DNA of 64,000 nt from Hawksworthiomyces lignivorus (lineage: Eukaryota > Ascomycota > Sordariomycetes > Ophiostomatales > Ophiostomataceae). The stretch lies in the NCBI GenBank assembly GCA_002917075.1, contig NTMA01000002.1:434001-498000 (forward strand), written 5' to 3'. Positions 32,593 to 44,890 of the stretch are shown here, piece by piece. The notes beneath the pieces were generated by a model. The model did no database searches, was not told where the DNA came from, and saw only the letters and a program-made list of their open reading frames with translations. Both the position numbers and the translations under genes were made by a program. How positions within the stretch are numbered: position 1 is the first letter of the stretch; every line of letters begins with the position of its first letter.

Positions 32593-33788
32593 CGAATTAG
32601 CCTCGCGAGTTGGCAACAGCCACTTCTCAAATTTTTCCAGTACACATGCAGTTACTGCATCATGTTGCTGCATGTTGCCTGCCATCGCTGTATCCGGCAT
32701 TTCCCTAAATTCGATAGTTTTGAGCAAAATGCCATCTTGTATTGGCTGTTGACCTGCCTTCCCGGCTAACCAGCGGGAAGGAACATAACACCACCAATAT
32801 AAATACATAGAAAATGTAGCAAATCGCCCCTTCCGGCTTGTACCCGTGGGTCACTGCTATGCCCCGCCAACGATCACTTGGCCGATCCGCCGTCTAAAGT
32901 ACATACGTAGTGAGGTAGTGCAGCAATTGCAGCAATTGCAGGTAGGTACATAACGAATGTACCTTGCACAGCCCATCTTGGGCATGCAGTTACGTAGCTC
33001 CCCGTAATAGTTCCTGGCAGGAAAGCGCCGCCGCTGCTCCTGCTGCTGCTCTTACTTTTTTTTTTTCGTCTAAATTTTCTTACTGCTTATTCTTATTTTT
33101 CCCTCTTTACTTCCGGCTTCAGGTGGCGGTCATCGGCGCGCTGAGTGTACTCACTCATTTTAGGCCTCTCGCCTAGTCCACTTTTGCCTCTCTTTTCTTT
33201 GCCTTTGTCTCGCATGTGTTCATTTCGTATTTCATTACTTCATTATTTTATCTCGCTGCTTCCATCTCCTCTTTTCCCCTCAGCTTTCGTCGTTCGTTGA
33301 GTCTGCACATCTCTGCCTTATCGTCATCGTATTTCCCCTACTAATTTCCCCTCTCATTTGCCCTGCCGCTGTTGGGCTTCCTTCTCGTGCTTCCTACAAT
33401 TGTCCTCCCTAATTCCCTGCCGATCGCTTTGCTACTGTCGCAGTTCATTCGTCTGGCATTGCCCTATCACAAACATCTTGCTCGTCCATTGGGAAGCTTT
33501 TTGTGCCTTTATCCACCGTCCTTGAAGTGGAACAAGCTTGTCGGCACGGAGGATTCCCCAGTCCCGAAGGTAAGATTTTATAACTGCATTATGACCCCGC
33601 CGTCACGTTCAAACCGAACGCGCGAACAGCGGCTTGCCGCTTATGTCCCCTATCCACTCCTCCCACCCTCTCCCCTCTTTCTCTCCTTTCACATCAGAAC
33701 CGGACAAAAACAGCGCGCAACCTTGGTGGCAGACGGTACAGCAACAAATCTACCCGCAGAGCACTGAGTGCTGACGCAAATTGCAGCC

Positions 33789-36419
33789 ATGGCAGACCTG
33801 CATCAGGCAGAGGAGCATGCCCAAAATGCCCCCGATGCTTCCGGAGTGCCCGGCGCAGCAGCCGAAGAGAAGCCGTCTCCCAGCTTATCCGTCCGATTTG
33901 AACCTCATGTTGAAAAGATCGATTTTGTGGAACTGTCACCTGATCCAAATCAACAAGACGAGTGCAAGCCGGATGCTAATATCAGCACCGAAGCCACCAC
34001 CGGCGGCGTAACTCCGGATCAGTTGAAGGACCTAACGAAGAAGCTGGGAGCTACGCATTTGCAGGGTCTCAGAGTCGCAAACTTCGCCTTCGAACCCGTC
34101 TCCTTACCGGCATCCAGGGTAAGCACAGAAAAGCAGCGATGAGCCATAGCAACGGGCTTCCAGGCTTGGGAGGAATGCAGATGTGGAGATCAGGACCAAG
34201 CAAGCCAGTGGGAGGAAAGAAGTTGCTAAGCTAATCCTCCTAGATTCCGTCCCGCGAAGACGACTCCAGGCATGCAAGCGGCCAGCAAACGCCCAACTCG
34301 GCCGGCTCTCCTATGCTTAGTGCAAAGGCAAATGAGGCGCAGTCCCCTCCACTTACGCCGTCCGGCACATCACACCTCGACGCAGAGAAGAAGTCTCCGA
34401 GAATATCAGTCGACGCCGCAGGTCCCCGATCTGTGCGTCACGGCGTGATCACTCCGCAAGAATCTTCACAGGATGCATCACCGCCTTCTTCTAGAGGCAA
34501 ACTAGCGATCCAGCGGCCTTCGTCATCAGAAGAAGCTACGAGGCGGCCCGTGTCATCATCGGGTATCCAAGACCAATCCCTTCTTGGAAGCCATCGCAGG
34601 GGTCTATTTAGCATTGGTCCTACTGCCAGTGGGTCATCCAGCAGTGGCGGCAAATCTCTTCCCGTATCTCGTGAAGTCAGCCCCTCTCGGAACAATGCCG
34701 CTGCTCAGTTCTACTCCAGACCTTTTACGCCGTCCGGAGACTCGAATGATCCTTATGCTGCAAACAAGCGTGCGCCCCAGAACAAGATCGAGCCTCGCTT
34801 TGTCTTTTCAAAGCTGTCCAAGAGGAAAGACACGTCGCCGACTGCGTCTTCTGTTTCTGTTTCAAAGAACAAGGATGAAAAGAGGCACTCCGGTCTCTTT
34901 GCTGGCCACAGTCATCACCACCGAAAGGACGGAGCGAAGGATGACGGTCTGCATCCTGAAGAGAGCTTGACCACCCATAGTCGCCAGAGCTCCATGTCCG
35001 ATCTGAAGAGATTCTTCAAGCTGGGACCATCCCACCATCACAAGATCAAGCGAGCTGTGTCACCGGCCGTCTCCGTTCGCTCTGCCAAGAACTCTGCATC
35101 CAAGTCGTCGATTCAGATCCCCTTCGGAGACGAGCACAGCTTGACTTCAAAGTACGGGAAGCTCGGTAAAGTCCTCGGCTCCGGAGCTGGAGGATCTGTC
35201 CGCCTCATGAAGCGAAGCGAGGACAACACAGTATTTGCCGTGAAAGAGTTCCGGCCGCGCCACACCTACGAAAACGAGAAGGACTACGTCAAGAAGCTGA
35301 CCGCCGAATATTGCATTGGCTCGTCACTGCACCACGGCAACATCATCGAGACTCTCGACATTATTCGTGAGAAGCATAGGTGGTTTGAGGTAATGGAGTA
35401 CGCGCCTTACGACCTGTTTGCCATCGTCATGACTGGACGAATGACTCGTGCAGAGATTGCTTGCTGCTTCCTGCAGATTTTGAGCGGCGTCACGTATCTG
35501 CACAGCATGGGTCTGGCGCATCGCGATCTAAAGCTAGACAACGTTGTCGTTAGCGAATATGGCATCATGAAAATCATTGACTTTGGAAGTGCGCATGTTT
35601 TTAAATATCCCTTTGAGAACGGCGTGGTTTTGGCTACAGGTTAGTGGGCACCCCACATATTTTTACAAGTATAAGCACTTCTTCGCTACAGCATATGCTA
35701 ACACCGTTGTGTCTCCAGGTATTGTCGGGTCTGATCCTTATTTGGCTCCGGAAGTTTATGATGAGAGAAAATACGACCCGACTGCAGTCGACATCTGGTC
35801 ATTAGCCATTATTTTCTGCTGCATGACTCTTCGACGATTCCCGTGGAAGGTCCCCCGCATGACAGACAACTCCTACAAGCTTTTTGCCTCTGAGCCGACT
35901 CCCGGCCACGACCCCAAGAGACTGTCTCTTGCCAAGCATAGGTCGCACACCGAAGGTCCCAAAAAGGAAGATGAGCCCTCCGCCGAGAAGGCAGACAAGG
36001 CAGAAAATAACCATCAAAACGAGAAAGAAGAGAAGGCGGATCAGCCTGAGAAAGATGATCACAAAGATCACAAACCAGATGACGGAGATGAGAAGGCTGC
36101 CAACAGCGAGAAGGACGGACATGAGGCTAAGGAAGAGAAAGCAGACGCAACGACAGAGAAACCCGCCGAAAAACCTGCCGAAAAGCGCGAGGTGATCAGG
36201 GGGCCGTGGCGAATTCTACGCCTGCTTCCTCGTGAGAGCAGACATGTAATTGCTGGCATGTTGACGATCGATCCGAAAGAGAGAATCAAGATGCACGATA
36301 TCCTTCAGGATCCCTGGGTTGCCAACACAGTCATCTGCAGACAAGTTGAACCGGGCAAGGTTATTCGGGCAGGCACGCACACTCACATTCTGGAGCAACC
36401 TTCGCCGCCTATGAAATAG
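33789..36419 (+). CDS. SAT4: Sat4/Hal4-type serine/threonine protein kinase
   Basis: Kinase of the fungal Npr1/Hal5/Sat4 group, which stabilises plasma-membrane potassium and nutrient transporters and affects salt tolerance. Exons 33789-34118, 34244-35639 and 35719-36419 (introns 125 and 79 bp) give 808 residues. The first 400 residues are Ser/Pro-rich and probably disordered, with [14 protein letters not shown] and [11 protein letters not shown] as in Sat4 orthologues. The kinase domain starts at about residue 414: glycine loop [15 protein letters not shown] lysine, catalytic HRDLKLDN (H536), DFGSA (D556) and, after splicing, [17 protein letters not shown] Lys/Glu-rich insert of about 65 residues (35964-36190), with EKP/EKA repeats, interrupts the C-lobe before the [14 protein letters not shown] helix. 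The choice of the ATG at 33789 rests on it being the first in frame after a pyrimidine-rich leader. Confidence 0.92.
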
Positions 36420-37226
36420 GCTTCATCGAAGCCAGAGCGCTGCAGCAGTTGCCGGGAATGGACAACTCCACACCAACATTAAGCGGTCTATTTCTCTGTC
36501 TGGGGAAAGTATGGGTATTGTGGGTTTAGAAGAATCTTTATCATGGGGATTTCTGTGGTGTTTAGCCGGTTTTGCTCTGTTTTGTGCTTGCGTGCTTTTT
36601 TTGTCTTTTTCTTCTTTGGGTGTTTTTGTTTGACTCTTCCTTCATCGGGTTCAAAGTGGTCAGAATTACACTACAACACTGCCTGTGGCAGCTGGATTTT
36701 ATAGAGTATAGGGAGCGGCCGGTCAATTGGAAAGCTAGGCTGGTAGAATAGGGGTTCGTGGGCATAATACACTTCATGTAGACCTTTTTTTTTTTCTAAA
36801 CAAACCTTGAGCAATTTGTTGTATAGCAGATGCACCGGATGCCAGAGCCTTGGATAGCCAGAAAACTACCCGAGGTGTAACGTTCGTAGTGTCTATCTCT
36901 ATACAGGGAGTTAGTGCTCTTATTAATATTAGCGGTGCTGTCATTGGGAATTGGGACTAGCGGTGCCGGAAAATCTCTAGCGCCGATGCCAAAAAATTCT
37001 AGGACCCATTCATCAGATAGTTTCTAGATGCTCTTAGAAGCTCTTGAATTTTCGTCGGTTACCCGCAAAAATCTTTCCCCTTCCCCAGGACAGAAGCTCT
37101 CTAATTCTACACCGAACAACCTCCAATTCCCCCGGAAGCAGACAATTTGCCCTTTTCCTACTAATTCTTCGACTTCGTTGCTATACCTTTTCTCACAACC
37201 CCCATCCAGCCACACAACTCTTCACA
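36420..37226. promoter_or_regulatory. Spacer SAT4 / HSP10 with HSP10 promoter
   Basis: 807 bp. The left part is SAT4 3' UTR, with a T11 run near 36785. The right part holds a heat-shock-element-like cluster at 37021-37053 and a pyrimidine-rich leader up to the HSP10 ATG. Confidence 0.45.
37021..37053. promoter_or_regulatory. Heat-shock-element-like cluster
   Basis: Contains TTCTAGA, AGAAGCTC and GAATTTTC close together, about 175-205 bp before the HSP10 start. Only the last is a perfect GAAnnTTC pair, and the 5 bp spacing of a full element is broken by one base, so this is suggestive only. Confidence 0.35.
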
Positions 37227-37792
37227 ATGGTAAGTCCAGTTTTTGGAGACGTGCCTATTTGGTTTATAAAGCATTCCGGTTGCTCTGCTAGGATATGTGC
37301 TGACAAAGGTGCTCCCCTCCGCCTCGCTCGCCAGGCCACCTCTCTCCGCTCGATCAAGTCTCTCGTCCCCCTCCTGGACCGCGTGCTGGTCCAGCGCGTC
37401 AAGGCCGAGGCCAAGACCGCCAGCGGCATCTTCCTGCCCGAGTCCAGCGTCAAGGAGCTGAACGAGGCCAAGGTCCTCGCCGTCGGCCCCGGCGCCCTCG
37501 ACAAGGACGGCAAGCGGGCGCCCATGGGCGTCTCTGCGGGCGACAAGGTGCTCATTCCTCAGGTGAGCAGCTCTCTTCTCCTGCGCAATTCTACAGCGCG
37601 CATCGCATTTTCTTTTCTTCTCGGCTAACGTAAAAACAGTATGGCGGCAGCCCCATCAAGGTCGGCGAGGAGGAGTACCACCTGTTCCGTGACAGCGAGT
37701 GAGTTTTTCTGTCTTATTCTAAATGGTATTTAAGAAGCAGATCTCTTGCTAACCTATGATGTTCCAGGATCCTGGCCAAGATCAACGAGTAA
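37227..37792 (+). CDS. HSP10: Mitochondrial 10 kDa chaperonin (GroES homologue)
   Basis: Co-chaperonin that caps Hsp60 in the mitochondrial matrix. The first coding exon is only the ATG itself (37227-37229), directly followed by donor GTAAGT. Exons 37335-37562, 37640-37698 and 37768-37792 complete 104 residues (introns 105, 77 and 69 bp). The sequence starts MATSLRSIKSLVPLLDRVLV. The cpn10 signature VPLLDRVLVQRVKAEAKTA, the mobile loop TASGIFLPES and the roof region GDKVLIPQYGGSPIKVGEEE are all present, and the chain ends ILAKINE. Without the start-codon exon the protein would have no proper N-terminus, so simple frame calls place its start wrongly. Confidence 0.94.
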
Positions 37793-40284
37793 ATGCAAAT
37801 TTCACAAGGAAGGAACGAAAAAAATTCAAATAAAACATAACAAAAAATTAGAACCTGCTCTAAAATGTTTCATGGCGCAAGGTCGGGCAAGCACATTGAC
37901 AATGCTATGAAAGTGGGAGCACATAACCTCTTATCTTTCAAGCATGTTCTGCTACCATCCTTTGTTTTCTTGTACCAATATGGCAACCAAAAATATACCG
38001 GCGCTATACCGAGAAAAAGGAAGAGACAGGGAATGAGATTACGCCTCTTTTTGTATAGACTTTCTGTACGTTGTATGTTGTGAAGACTGATGAGATAAAA
38101 GGTAGAGGAGGGGAATTCGGCAAAAGAAAAATGTATAGCTGAAAGGATTGAATATAAAAGCATCTCCACTCATTAGGTATTGCTGCCTCGATCATGCCTA
38201 TCTTGTTATACATCAAGAAACTAGAACACCAAAACATTAAGTCGCTATCATGTATCTAACTATTGTATTTGCAAAGAGGGCTCACGCTGATGGAAAGACT
38301 GAGGTGTGAGATGAGTGGGGATTCATTAAGGTTTGCTTCCGTTACACTTATAACTGAAAGAGGTCATCTACGACACGCAACTATCAGCCAACCACTCCGT
38401 GCGGCCCGTCTTCTTTTCTGCACTCCCCTGTTTTGAATTGATCAGATTTCTGTTTCCAGCGATTCGCCATCCCCTTCTATGCAAGTAGATATCTAAGGCT
38501 TGCGCATCGACTTTAAACGCTCGGTAGTTCGTGATCGCTTATCTCTCATAAGATCGCTAACATTCATGCTTAGCACAAGCAGCTATGTCTCTCTAATGAA
38601 TTACGGCAATATGCGGGAGTTGCAAGCTTTCCGAATCTTTTATTTCAAGGATGAAAGACGTATTTTTTTTTATTTTTTTTTTCCAGAAAAGATAAGGTCT
38701 GCTAGGTTCTGTTATGGAATTCGCGGTATTAGGGTTTAAACAAAAACCTGGATGACTCCCATGTCGATAAGTGGAAAGAGTGCGCAACTTACATGCATGT
38801 TCTCTGTAGGTAGGCTATAACAGGTGTCTAAATTTAAATCCACACTCGGCTATCTAATAGCTCTGCATTTCGTTTTCTTTCTTCTCTATCCAATCCTCCC
38901 ACTCTCTTGGCTGCGTTTTGGTTTCTCCAGCCGCTCGGGGAAACAATCAATTTGCCTTTGTGCAAAAAGAAATCTATTTTTTCTTCTTTTCCGCTTCTAT
39001 GCTTTCTCAGCCTCTGTGCAAACCTCTTATAAGCATTTTTATTTTGTGTGGCTCCCCAATTTAACCGAGAGCATCTTATAGTTCATCTTATGTTTCGTTT
39101 CCGTCTTTTCGTCTGTATTCTCGGTGTAAGTCGTTTTATCTCCTGCTTCTTTTCTCATGTTTGCAACCGGAGCCGAGATCGTCTTTGTAATTTCTTGCCT
39201 CGACCACATATTAGCATACGTGGAAGCAGACTAGAGAAAAGCGATACACGGAAGTCATATTTCTCTATACCGGCCCGTTAATATCATAATGCATATATGA
39301 GAAAGACGACATAGTTCAGAATCACGGTTGATTGCGTTCTTTTGTTCACCCCCCCTTTCTCGTCGTGTCATTCTATGTTTTTGCCCTGCTTCCGGCAGAT
39401 GGGATGATTCTTCTCTTACATGAATTTTGTGCTTGCCGCTGTGTAATATGAAAACGACCTGAACTGGGAGCACACAGACACGTCGCGTTTTACGTAGCGC
39501 CTTCTCATTATCTTGTCTTGTTTCGAGAGTCTAGAACTGCACTGGGCAGTCATCTTATATGTGTAATTTGGTTCATAGAGCAATGCTATCAATAAATAAC
39601 GAGATATAGTTGGATCTTCCTATTTGATGGTGATGTTTACCAGGAAATTTAAGATACATGAGCCTGGACTGCGAAGAAAATTACTTAGATTGAGATTTAG
39701 TTGAGGTGATGACGAGTACAAAGTAGCGAAATTTGTAGAAAGTGTCTTTCTGCTAGGCCCCTAATCTGAGAGTATAAAAGTGTCAGAGGACAACATATAT
39801 ATGTTTGACCTACCCCCCTTCCTGACGTTGTCCAGAATCGTGTAAAGCTTTCCTTGGATCTTATTTGGTTTTGTCAAACTTTTGGACCATCTCTCTTTTC
39901 TCATTCTCCATTCTTGTGTTTACTTTGTGACGCCTTGGTGCTTCAATCTCTTCTAGTCTTTCCTTTGCTGTATCCTCTCTTGACGAATGGGACGCATCAT
40001 CGTTTTTGTTCTCTTTCTCTTTCCAAGCTGCCGAAGAAGTAACTAGTCTGTCTCTCCGTGCTTTGGTACACGGAATATCTACAAAAGATAGATAGTAAAA
40101 GGGAAACAATAAGACTCTTTATATGTTGAGAAGAAAGGAACCACAAACACCTCTTTCACGCGAAAACCGCGACCAACAGAGGCAATACAAAACCCCTTGG
40201 GTAGTTACGACAGCAGGCTCCTTTTTAAACACCGCAAACGCTACAACATACCCTTTATTTCGCTACACGAATTCCTACTTAACA
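37793..40284. other. 2.5 kb spacer HSP10 / AA9 LPMO gene
   Basis: AT-rich, with no frame of coding character on either strand. It must contain the promoter of the LPMO gene, which in such enzymes is often long and carbon-regulated; I could not pick out a convincing regulator site. Confidence 0.45.
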
Positions 40285-41588
40285 ATGCTACGAAGTCGCA
40301 GCATCCGCGTCCTGGTGACGATTTTTGTTGCCGTTGCGAGCGCTCACACGTCTTTTACCACTCTGTTCGTCAACAGCGTGAACCAGGGCGATGGCACTTG
40401 CGTTCGGCAGCCGACCGATCCTCAAACCTCGACAAACCCGGTCGAAGACTTGACCAGCTCTGATATGGTCTGTGGTAAGTCCCCAAGCACAGCAATGCAA
40501 CATGTCGTCTTCTGCCAGAAGATAGGAGAGACGCTGATTCATCTCATTTAGGCCGCAATGGTCTTACTCCGGTGGCATTTACTTGTCCCGTTGCTTCTGA
40601 CTCCACTCTCACTTTTGAATTCCGAGAGAACCCCGATGGATCCAAGCCGGGTGCCATCGACCGGTCTCATAAGGGACCCTGCGCGGTGTACATGAAGCAG
40701 GTCAGCAACATGGCGGCCAGCACGGCTACTCCGTCGGGCGGCTGGTTCAAAATCTACGAAGACGGCTACGATAGCAGCACGCGCCAGTGGTGCACGGAGA
40801 AGCTCATCGCCGCCAACGGCCTCCTCTCTGTGGCGCTGCCGCCGGGTCTGCCCGGCGGCGCCTACCTCGTGCGGCCGGAGCTGCTGGCCCTGCACAACGC
40901 GCAGGCGGGCGATCCGCAGTTCTATGTGGGCTGCGCCCAGATCTACGTGGTGTCATCGTCCACCGCGTCGACGCTTGCCATCCCCGACGGGTACGAGGCC
41001 ACCATTCCCGGCTACATCCACAAAGGCGATCCGTCGGTGACGTTCAACATCTACCGGCCCGTCTTTCCCTACCCGCTGCCCGGCCCACCGGTCTTTTCCC
41101 CGACCTTTGCCAGCGACAGTGGCGATGACGGCGACGACAGCAATTCAGACAGCAACGGCAAGAGCGGCGCGGCCGGCGCGGCGGCGGCGCTGCTGGCCAA
41201 CCACGAGCTGTCCGCGGCGGCCCAGAAGGCCGCCGGCGTCACCTTTGTGCCCAGCACGTGCCTCATCAAGAACGCCAATTGGTGCGGCGTCGAGGTGCCG
41301 CGGTACCGCGGCAGCGAGAAGGGGTGCTGGGACGCGTCCGAGGACTGCTACCGTCAGGAGGCCGCCTGCTACGCCGCGGCACCGCCGACGGGCGACGCCA
41401 ACTGCGACGCCTGGGACAAGCAGAAGTGCGCCGTCATCCAGGCCGCCTGCAGCGCCGGCCAGTTCACCGGCCCGCCCAACGCGGGTCAGCCCCTTCAGCA
41501 GGTCGAGGCGGCAGTGCCAGGGCCGATTCCAGGCCCACAGAAGCGAGCGAGCAGGTTCATGGCGCGAGGGTTGACGACGGTGATGTGA
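40285..41588 (+). CDS. Secreted AA9 lytic polysaccharide monooxygenase with Cys-rich C-terminal region
   Basis: Copper enzyme that oxidatively cleaves cellulose or related beta-glucans outside the cell. Exons 40285-40474 and 40552-41588 (intron 77 bp) give 408 residues. A 20-residue signal peptide (MLRSRSIRVLVTIFVAVASA) is followed by His21, the mature N-terminal residue of the copper histidine brace (HTSFTTLFVN). The second copper His is H103 in SHKGPCAVYM. The axial Tyr and its partner Gln are Q186 and Y188 in PQFYVGCAQI. The AA9 domain ends near residue 235. After an acidic/Ala linker comes a Cys-rich segment of about 65 residues (CLIKNANWCGVEVPRY ... GCWDASEDCYRQEAACYAAA ... NCDAWDKQKCAVIQAAC) that is not a CBM1 I recognise. 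All copper-site residues are intact, so activity is expected. Confidence 0.9.
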
Positions 41589-42232
41589 AAAGCTATGAGC
41601 TTGGTTTTTTTTTGTCTTTTTATTCTTCTTCAGCTTTTATGAATGTATGAAAAGCAGTTCTTGTTGTCTCGTCCGTATCAAACGCCGAGCGACACATTTG
41701 TTGGAGCAATTGGCCAACGTCTTATACCAAAATTACAAGTCTCACCCCCACCGTTACCGTAGTAAAATCACGCAATTTTTTCGGTCCAATGAGAACGCAG
41801 CACGATGGTCAAGCTCTGCCGTTTAAAGTCTGGGGGCTTCGCCCGTCCATGTCGCAATTGTTTTCTGACTCTCTCTCCTCTCCAACCTCATTTATTTCGT
41901 TTCTGTGGGTTTTGCGCTGTTGAAGACGCTTGTCCGGTGTTCTACGTTTATTCTGATGGGCATTTTGTGCTGTGGAGCCCCAGGAAATGGCACAGAGGCC
42001 GGTGTGCTTAGTACCTACAAACGGATGATAGCATGCGTCCCGCAATATGCAAAAAGGGCAACATTATATTCAAAGTTAAGTCTTGTGGTGGGTGCATTTC
42101 CTCTTATTGTCGTCTCTCCCTGGAGAGACCATATGTTTGAATAGCCTCTTTATCCATTACCCTACCCCCCATTCCCATTCCCTTTCCTTCATATCAGATC
42201 ATGTCGTCGTCATATCCCATTCGCTTCATCCA
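41589..42232. other. Convergent 3' spacer AA9 / cysteine dioxygenase
   Basis: 644 bp between two gene ends, with no coding frame that I can support. Confidence 0.5.
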
Positions 42233-43118
42233 TCAGTCCTTGAGCAGCTTCCCATAGGCGGTGTAGTAGCCGCACTTGTTGACATGAGAGCACTTGCCCG
42301 TCTTCTCATTGAAGACGTTGCAACCTCCTTTGGCTACGTTGGGAGGAGTGTACACTGGACGGCGACGGTGTCAGATGGATACTTTTCTTTCACACCTTCT
42401 CTCTCCATACACTACTTCGTCTCGGGGACACTCACAATGAAGTGAGACAGCGAAGTCGCTGCCTTTGTTCCAGATCTTATGCACACCAAGCTCGTCCGCC
42501 ATATAGGCGACGGCATTCTCCGGATACGTCTTCTCAGAGGTGATGGTCATGGGCTCATCCTTTGTTCCATCTGGGTAGGCGTACCGGGTCTCAGTCAAGT
42601 TGCCATGCAGGATCTTCATCACGCAATGGGCCTTGCCGTGGTCATGGATCGGACTACCCTTACCCGGTGACCACACAAGCACAAGCTGTGTCACTATTGT
42701 TAGTCGTCTCTTTGCTACTTGACGACGCCTACAAACAAGTGTTTGGGAGAATGGAAAGATCCTTTGAGGTGGCACGAGGAAGGCAGATGGATGAAAGAAA
42801 AGAAAAGAAAAGAAAAGAAAGAGGAAGACATACCAGATTGCTTTTGCCATTGCCCTCGTCGACGAGATTCCGAGTATACCCTCGACTGGCGTCGCCAAAT
42901 TTGTACGGCAGCCATCCTTCATCGGCACCATCATACTCTTCCATCAAGCGAGTGAGGTGCTTGACGTCGACATCATCCGAAGTCAGACCTGATGATGGGC
43001 CTAAGGCCTGCTTTAGAGCCTGGACCAACTTCTCGAAGCGAGAGACATCATCAGCACGATCGAGGTGCGACGAGGACACCACGTTGTTCGATAACGGTTG
43101 AAGAACGCCGACCGCCAT
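42233..43118 (-). CDS. CDO1: Cysteine dioxygenase, type I
   Basis: Non-heme iron cupin that oxidises L-cysteine to cysteine sulfinate, from which sulfite can form. Exons 43118-42834, 42685-42436 and 42354-42233 (introns 148 and 81 bp) give 218 residues. The iron ligands are all present: H109 and H111 in [12 protein letters not shown], and H164 in LGVHKIWN. C116 and Y180 (SLHLYTPP) correspond to the Cys-Tyr pair cross-linked in mammalian enzymes. The joins restore [14 protein letters not shown] and [15 protein letters not shown]. Seven codons upstream another in-frame Met exists; the one chosen begins [10 protein letters not shown]. An AAAAG-type microsatellite lies in intron 1. The gene is divergent from SSU1, so both could share one control region. 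Confidence 0.94.
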
Positions 43119-43959
43119 GTTTGCTTGTTGTTTCTTCAAGTCAATGCAGAAAAATGTTAATTCAATGTGATGGATGGATACGAAACGATACGAATGGCAA
43201 CAAAAGACGATGTCGAAGGGATGAAAATTTGATGGCGCTGATAAGATGGTGGGCGAGACGATGTGGGCGTTGCTTGGGTACCGATCCGGTTATGAACGGG
43301 AGCGACTATGCTGCTGACTCCGGTTAGGAGGGGATATTGTTGACAGATTGCAGCATGCAGGCTTTGTGGCCTGTTGGGATTTCCTTATTTTAGGAAACGA
43401 TATGCACCGTACAAGGACGCTCGCTCACGGTTGGAGGGTCGGAGGGCGTTTGAGTCGGTCACTTGGAAAAGAGGCGGTGTCATACGACCGCTTTACCCCT
43501 TCCCCCCTCTTCGTCCTTGGCGCCTGGAAGGGCTTCGTGGCTCTGAAGAAGGTTTTGGAACGTCTTTTGTTCTGTATGGGATGGGCTAATCGGAGAGCGA
43601 GTCGAAAAAATCTACCCTGTGCTATCTCCGTTGTCTGCGGTGTGTGCACTGTTCCTTGGTGAATGTCTTGTCTCGGCCTTGGATCCTGAATTTTGTTGTG
43701 GTCAATGTAAGGTGTCCGACGTCGGATTGTGGGTCATTGACTGCCGTTGCGAATGCTCCACGAAAAGCGCTGTGGCACCGGGGGAATCGTTATCTCGTCT
43801 TCAAAACGGTACCGGCTTTCTCTTGGTCAATCAACATGCACAGGTCTGCTTGGGCTGGTCGTACAGTGTGTATTTTGGGATGCAAGATTTCAGTTGCATA
43901 GTTGTCAATTGTGAAAACTGGCCGGAAGCGCGCAGGATAGTCAGCTGGGTTTTTAGGAA

Positions 43960-43977
43960 GGGGGGGGGGGGGGGGGG
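43960..43977. repeat. G18 tract
   Basis: Eighteen consecutive G on the plus strand; length may be uncertain in the assembly. Confidence 0.85.
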
Positions 43978-44734
43978 CATCTTTCCATAAGAGACGAAAA
44001 ATTGGCGTGCTTTCCGGATAATGGACGAAAATCTAGGACACCCGAAACCCAGAATGGATATAGCGTTGGCGCAAAGATAAGGTGTACTACATCTTTCGAC
44101 CGAAGGCATACTTTCACACCTCTGAATTGCGAGCAAATTATTACATACGGGGATTGGGAAACGAGAAGCTAAGTCACGGGGATTCTCGGCACTAAATTGT
44201 GTCCAAGGAGTGAGAAGTGCAATGAAGACCGCTTATTTGCGGAGGCGAAGACGATGTCAGGAATTTACGGCTTACGGTGCGGAGTTTAAGGAATTGCTTT
44301 ACATTGGCACTGTAAGACGGGCAAATGGATTTTTACTACAAAAAGAAGCAGAGGCTTCGAAAAGACCTCGAATCAGAGACCCAAATAAGCACTTAAAATG
44401 ACTGCACCAAGGTAAAGGACGAGATATCCTTGCATTTTGTGACGTAATCTTCAGGAGTGCCTGTGGGGATTAACGCAACCAGTTCTCTGCGACTGGCCAG
44501 GTGATCGATCTTGCAGAGCTCCCAAAAACCCGAAATGGAAGAAGAAGTTCGTAGCTCTAGAGGGACAATTAACGGCCACTCCCATAGTCAAGTAGAAACT
44601 CAAATATTCGGAGTAAGTAGGGTTGGTCTTGTTAGGTCAGAACCGGGTACGGGTGTCGTTTTGTAGAACAACGAGGTTTCTGATGAGTCATGCGGACCTT
44701 GGCAGCCGTCCAGTCGGCGTGTCCGCCGACGCAC

Positions 44735-44767
44735 GTTGCCGACACGGGTTGCCGACACAGGTTGCCG
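44735..44767. repeat. 13 bp tandem repeat, 2.5 copies
   Basis: GTTGCCGACACGG, GTTGCCGACACAG and a partial GTTGCCG follow each other directly, 365-400 bp upstream of the SSU1 ATG. Such near-perfect short repeats in a promoter can be factor binding sites. Confidence 0.8.
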
Positions 44768-44890
44768 TTTGTGGCGGCACCGAGAACCGTTCTAAGCTGA
44801 CTTTTGAGGGCTGTAAATCCCGACAGAACGCGGGGGGAGAAAACTCGGAATGGCGCGGCGAGGGGAATACGACGAGAATGGGCTGCTTCG

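Larger units (their letters stand above)
31772..33788. promoter_or_regulatory. Divergent 2 kb region PflX-like gene / SAT4
   Basis: Contains two long poly(T) tracts (32433-32452 and 32566-32592), a duplicated GCAATTGCA palindrome near 32924-32940 with GTAGGTAC-type repeats next to it, and a long pyrimidine-rich leader (33040-33480) before SAT4. A 5'-UTR intron for SAT4 is possible (GTAAGATTTT near 33570) but unproven. Confidence 0.4.

Noticed and set aside
43231..43241. ATGGCGCTGAT as a Cys3/MetR sulfur-regulator site near CDO1
   Set aside because: Two of the last conserved positions of the ATGRYRYCAT consensus are wrong.
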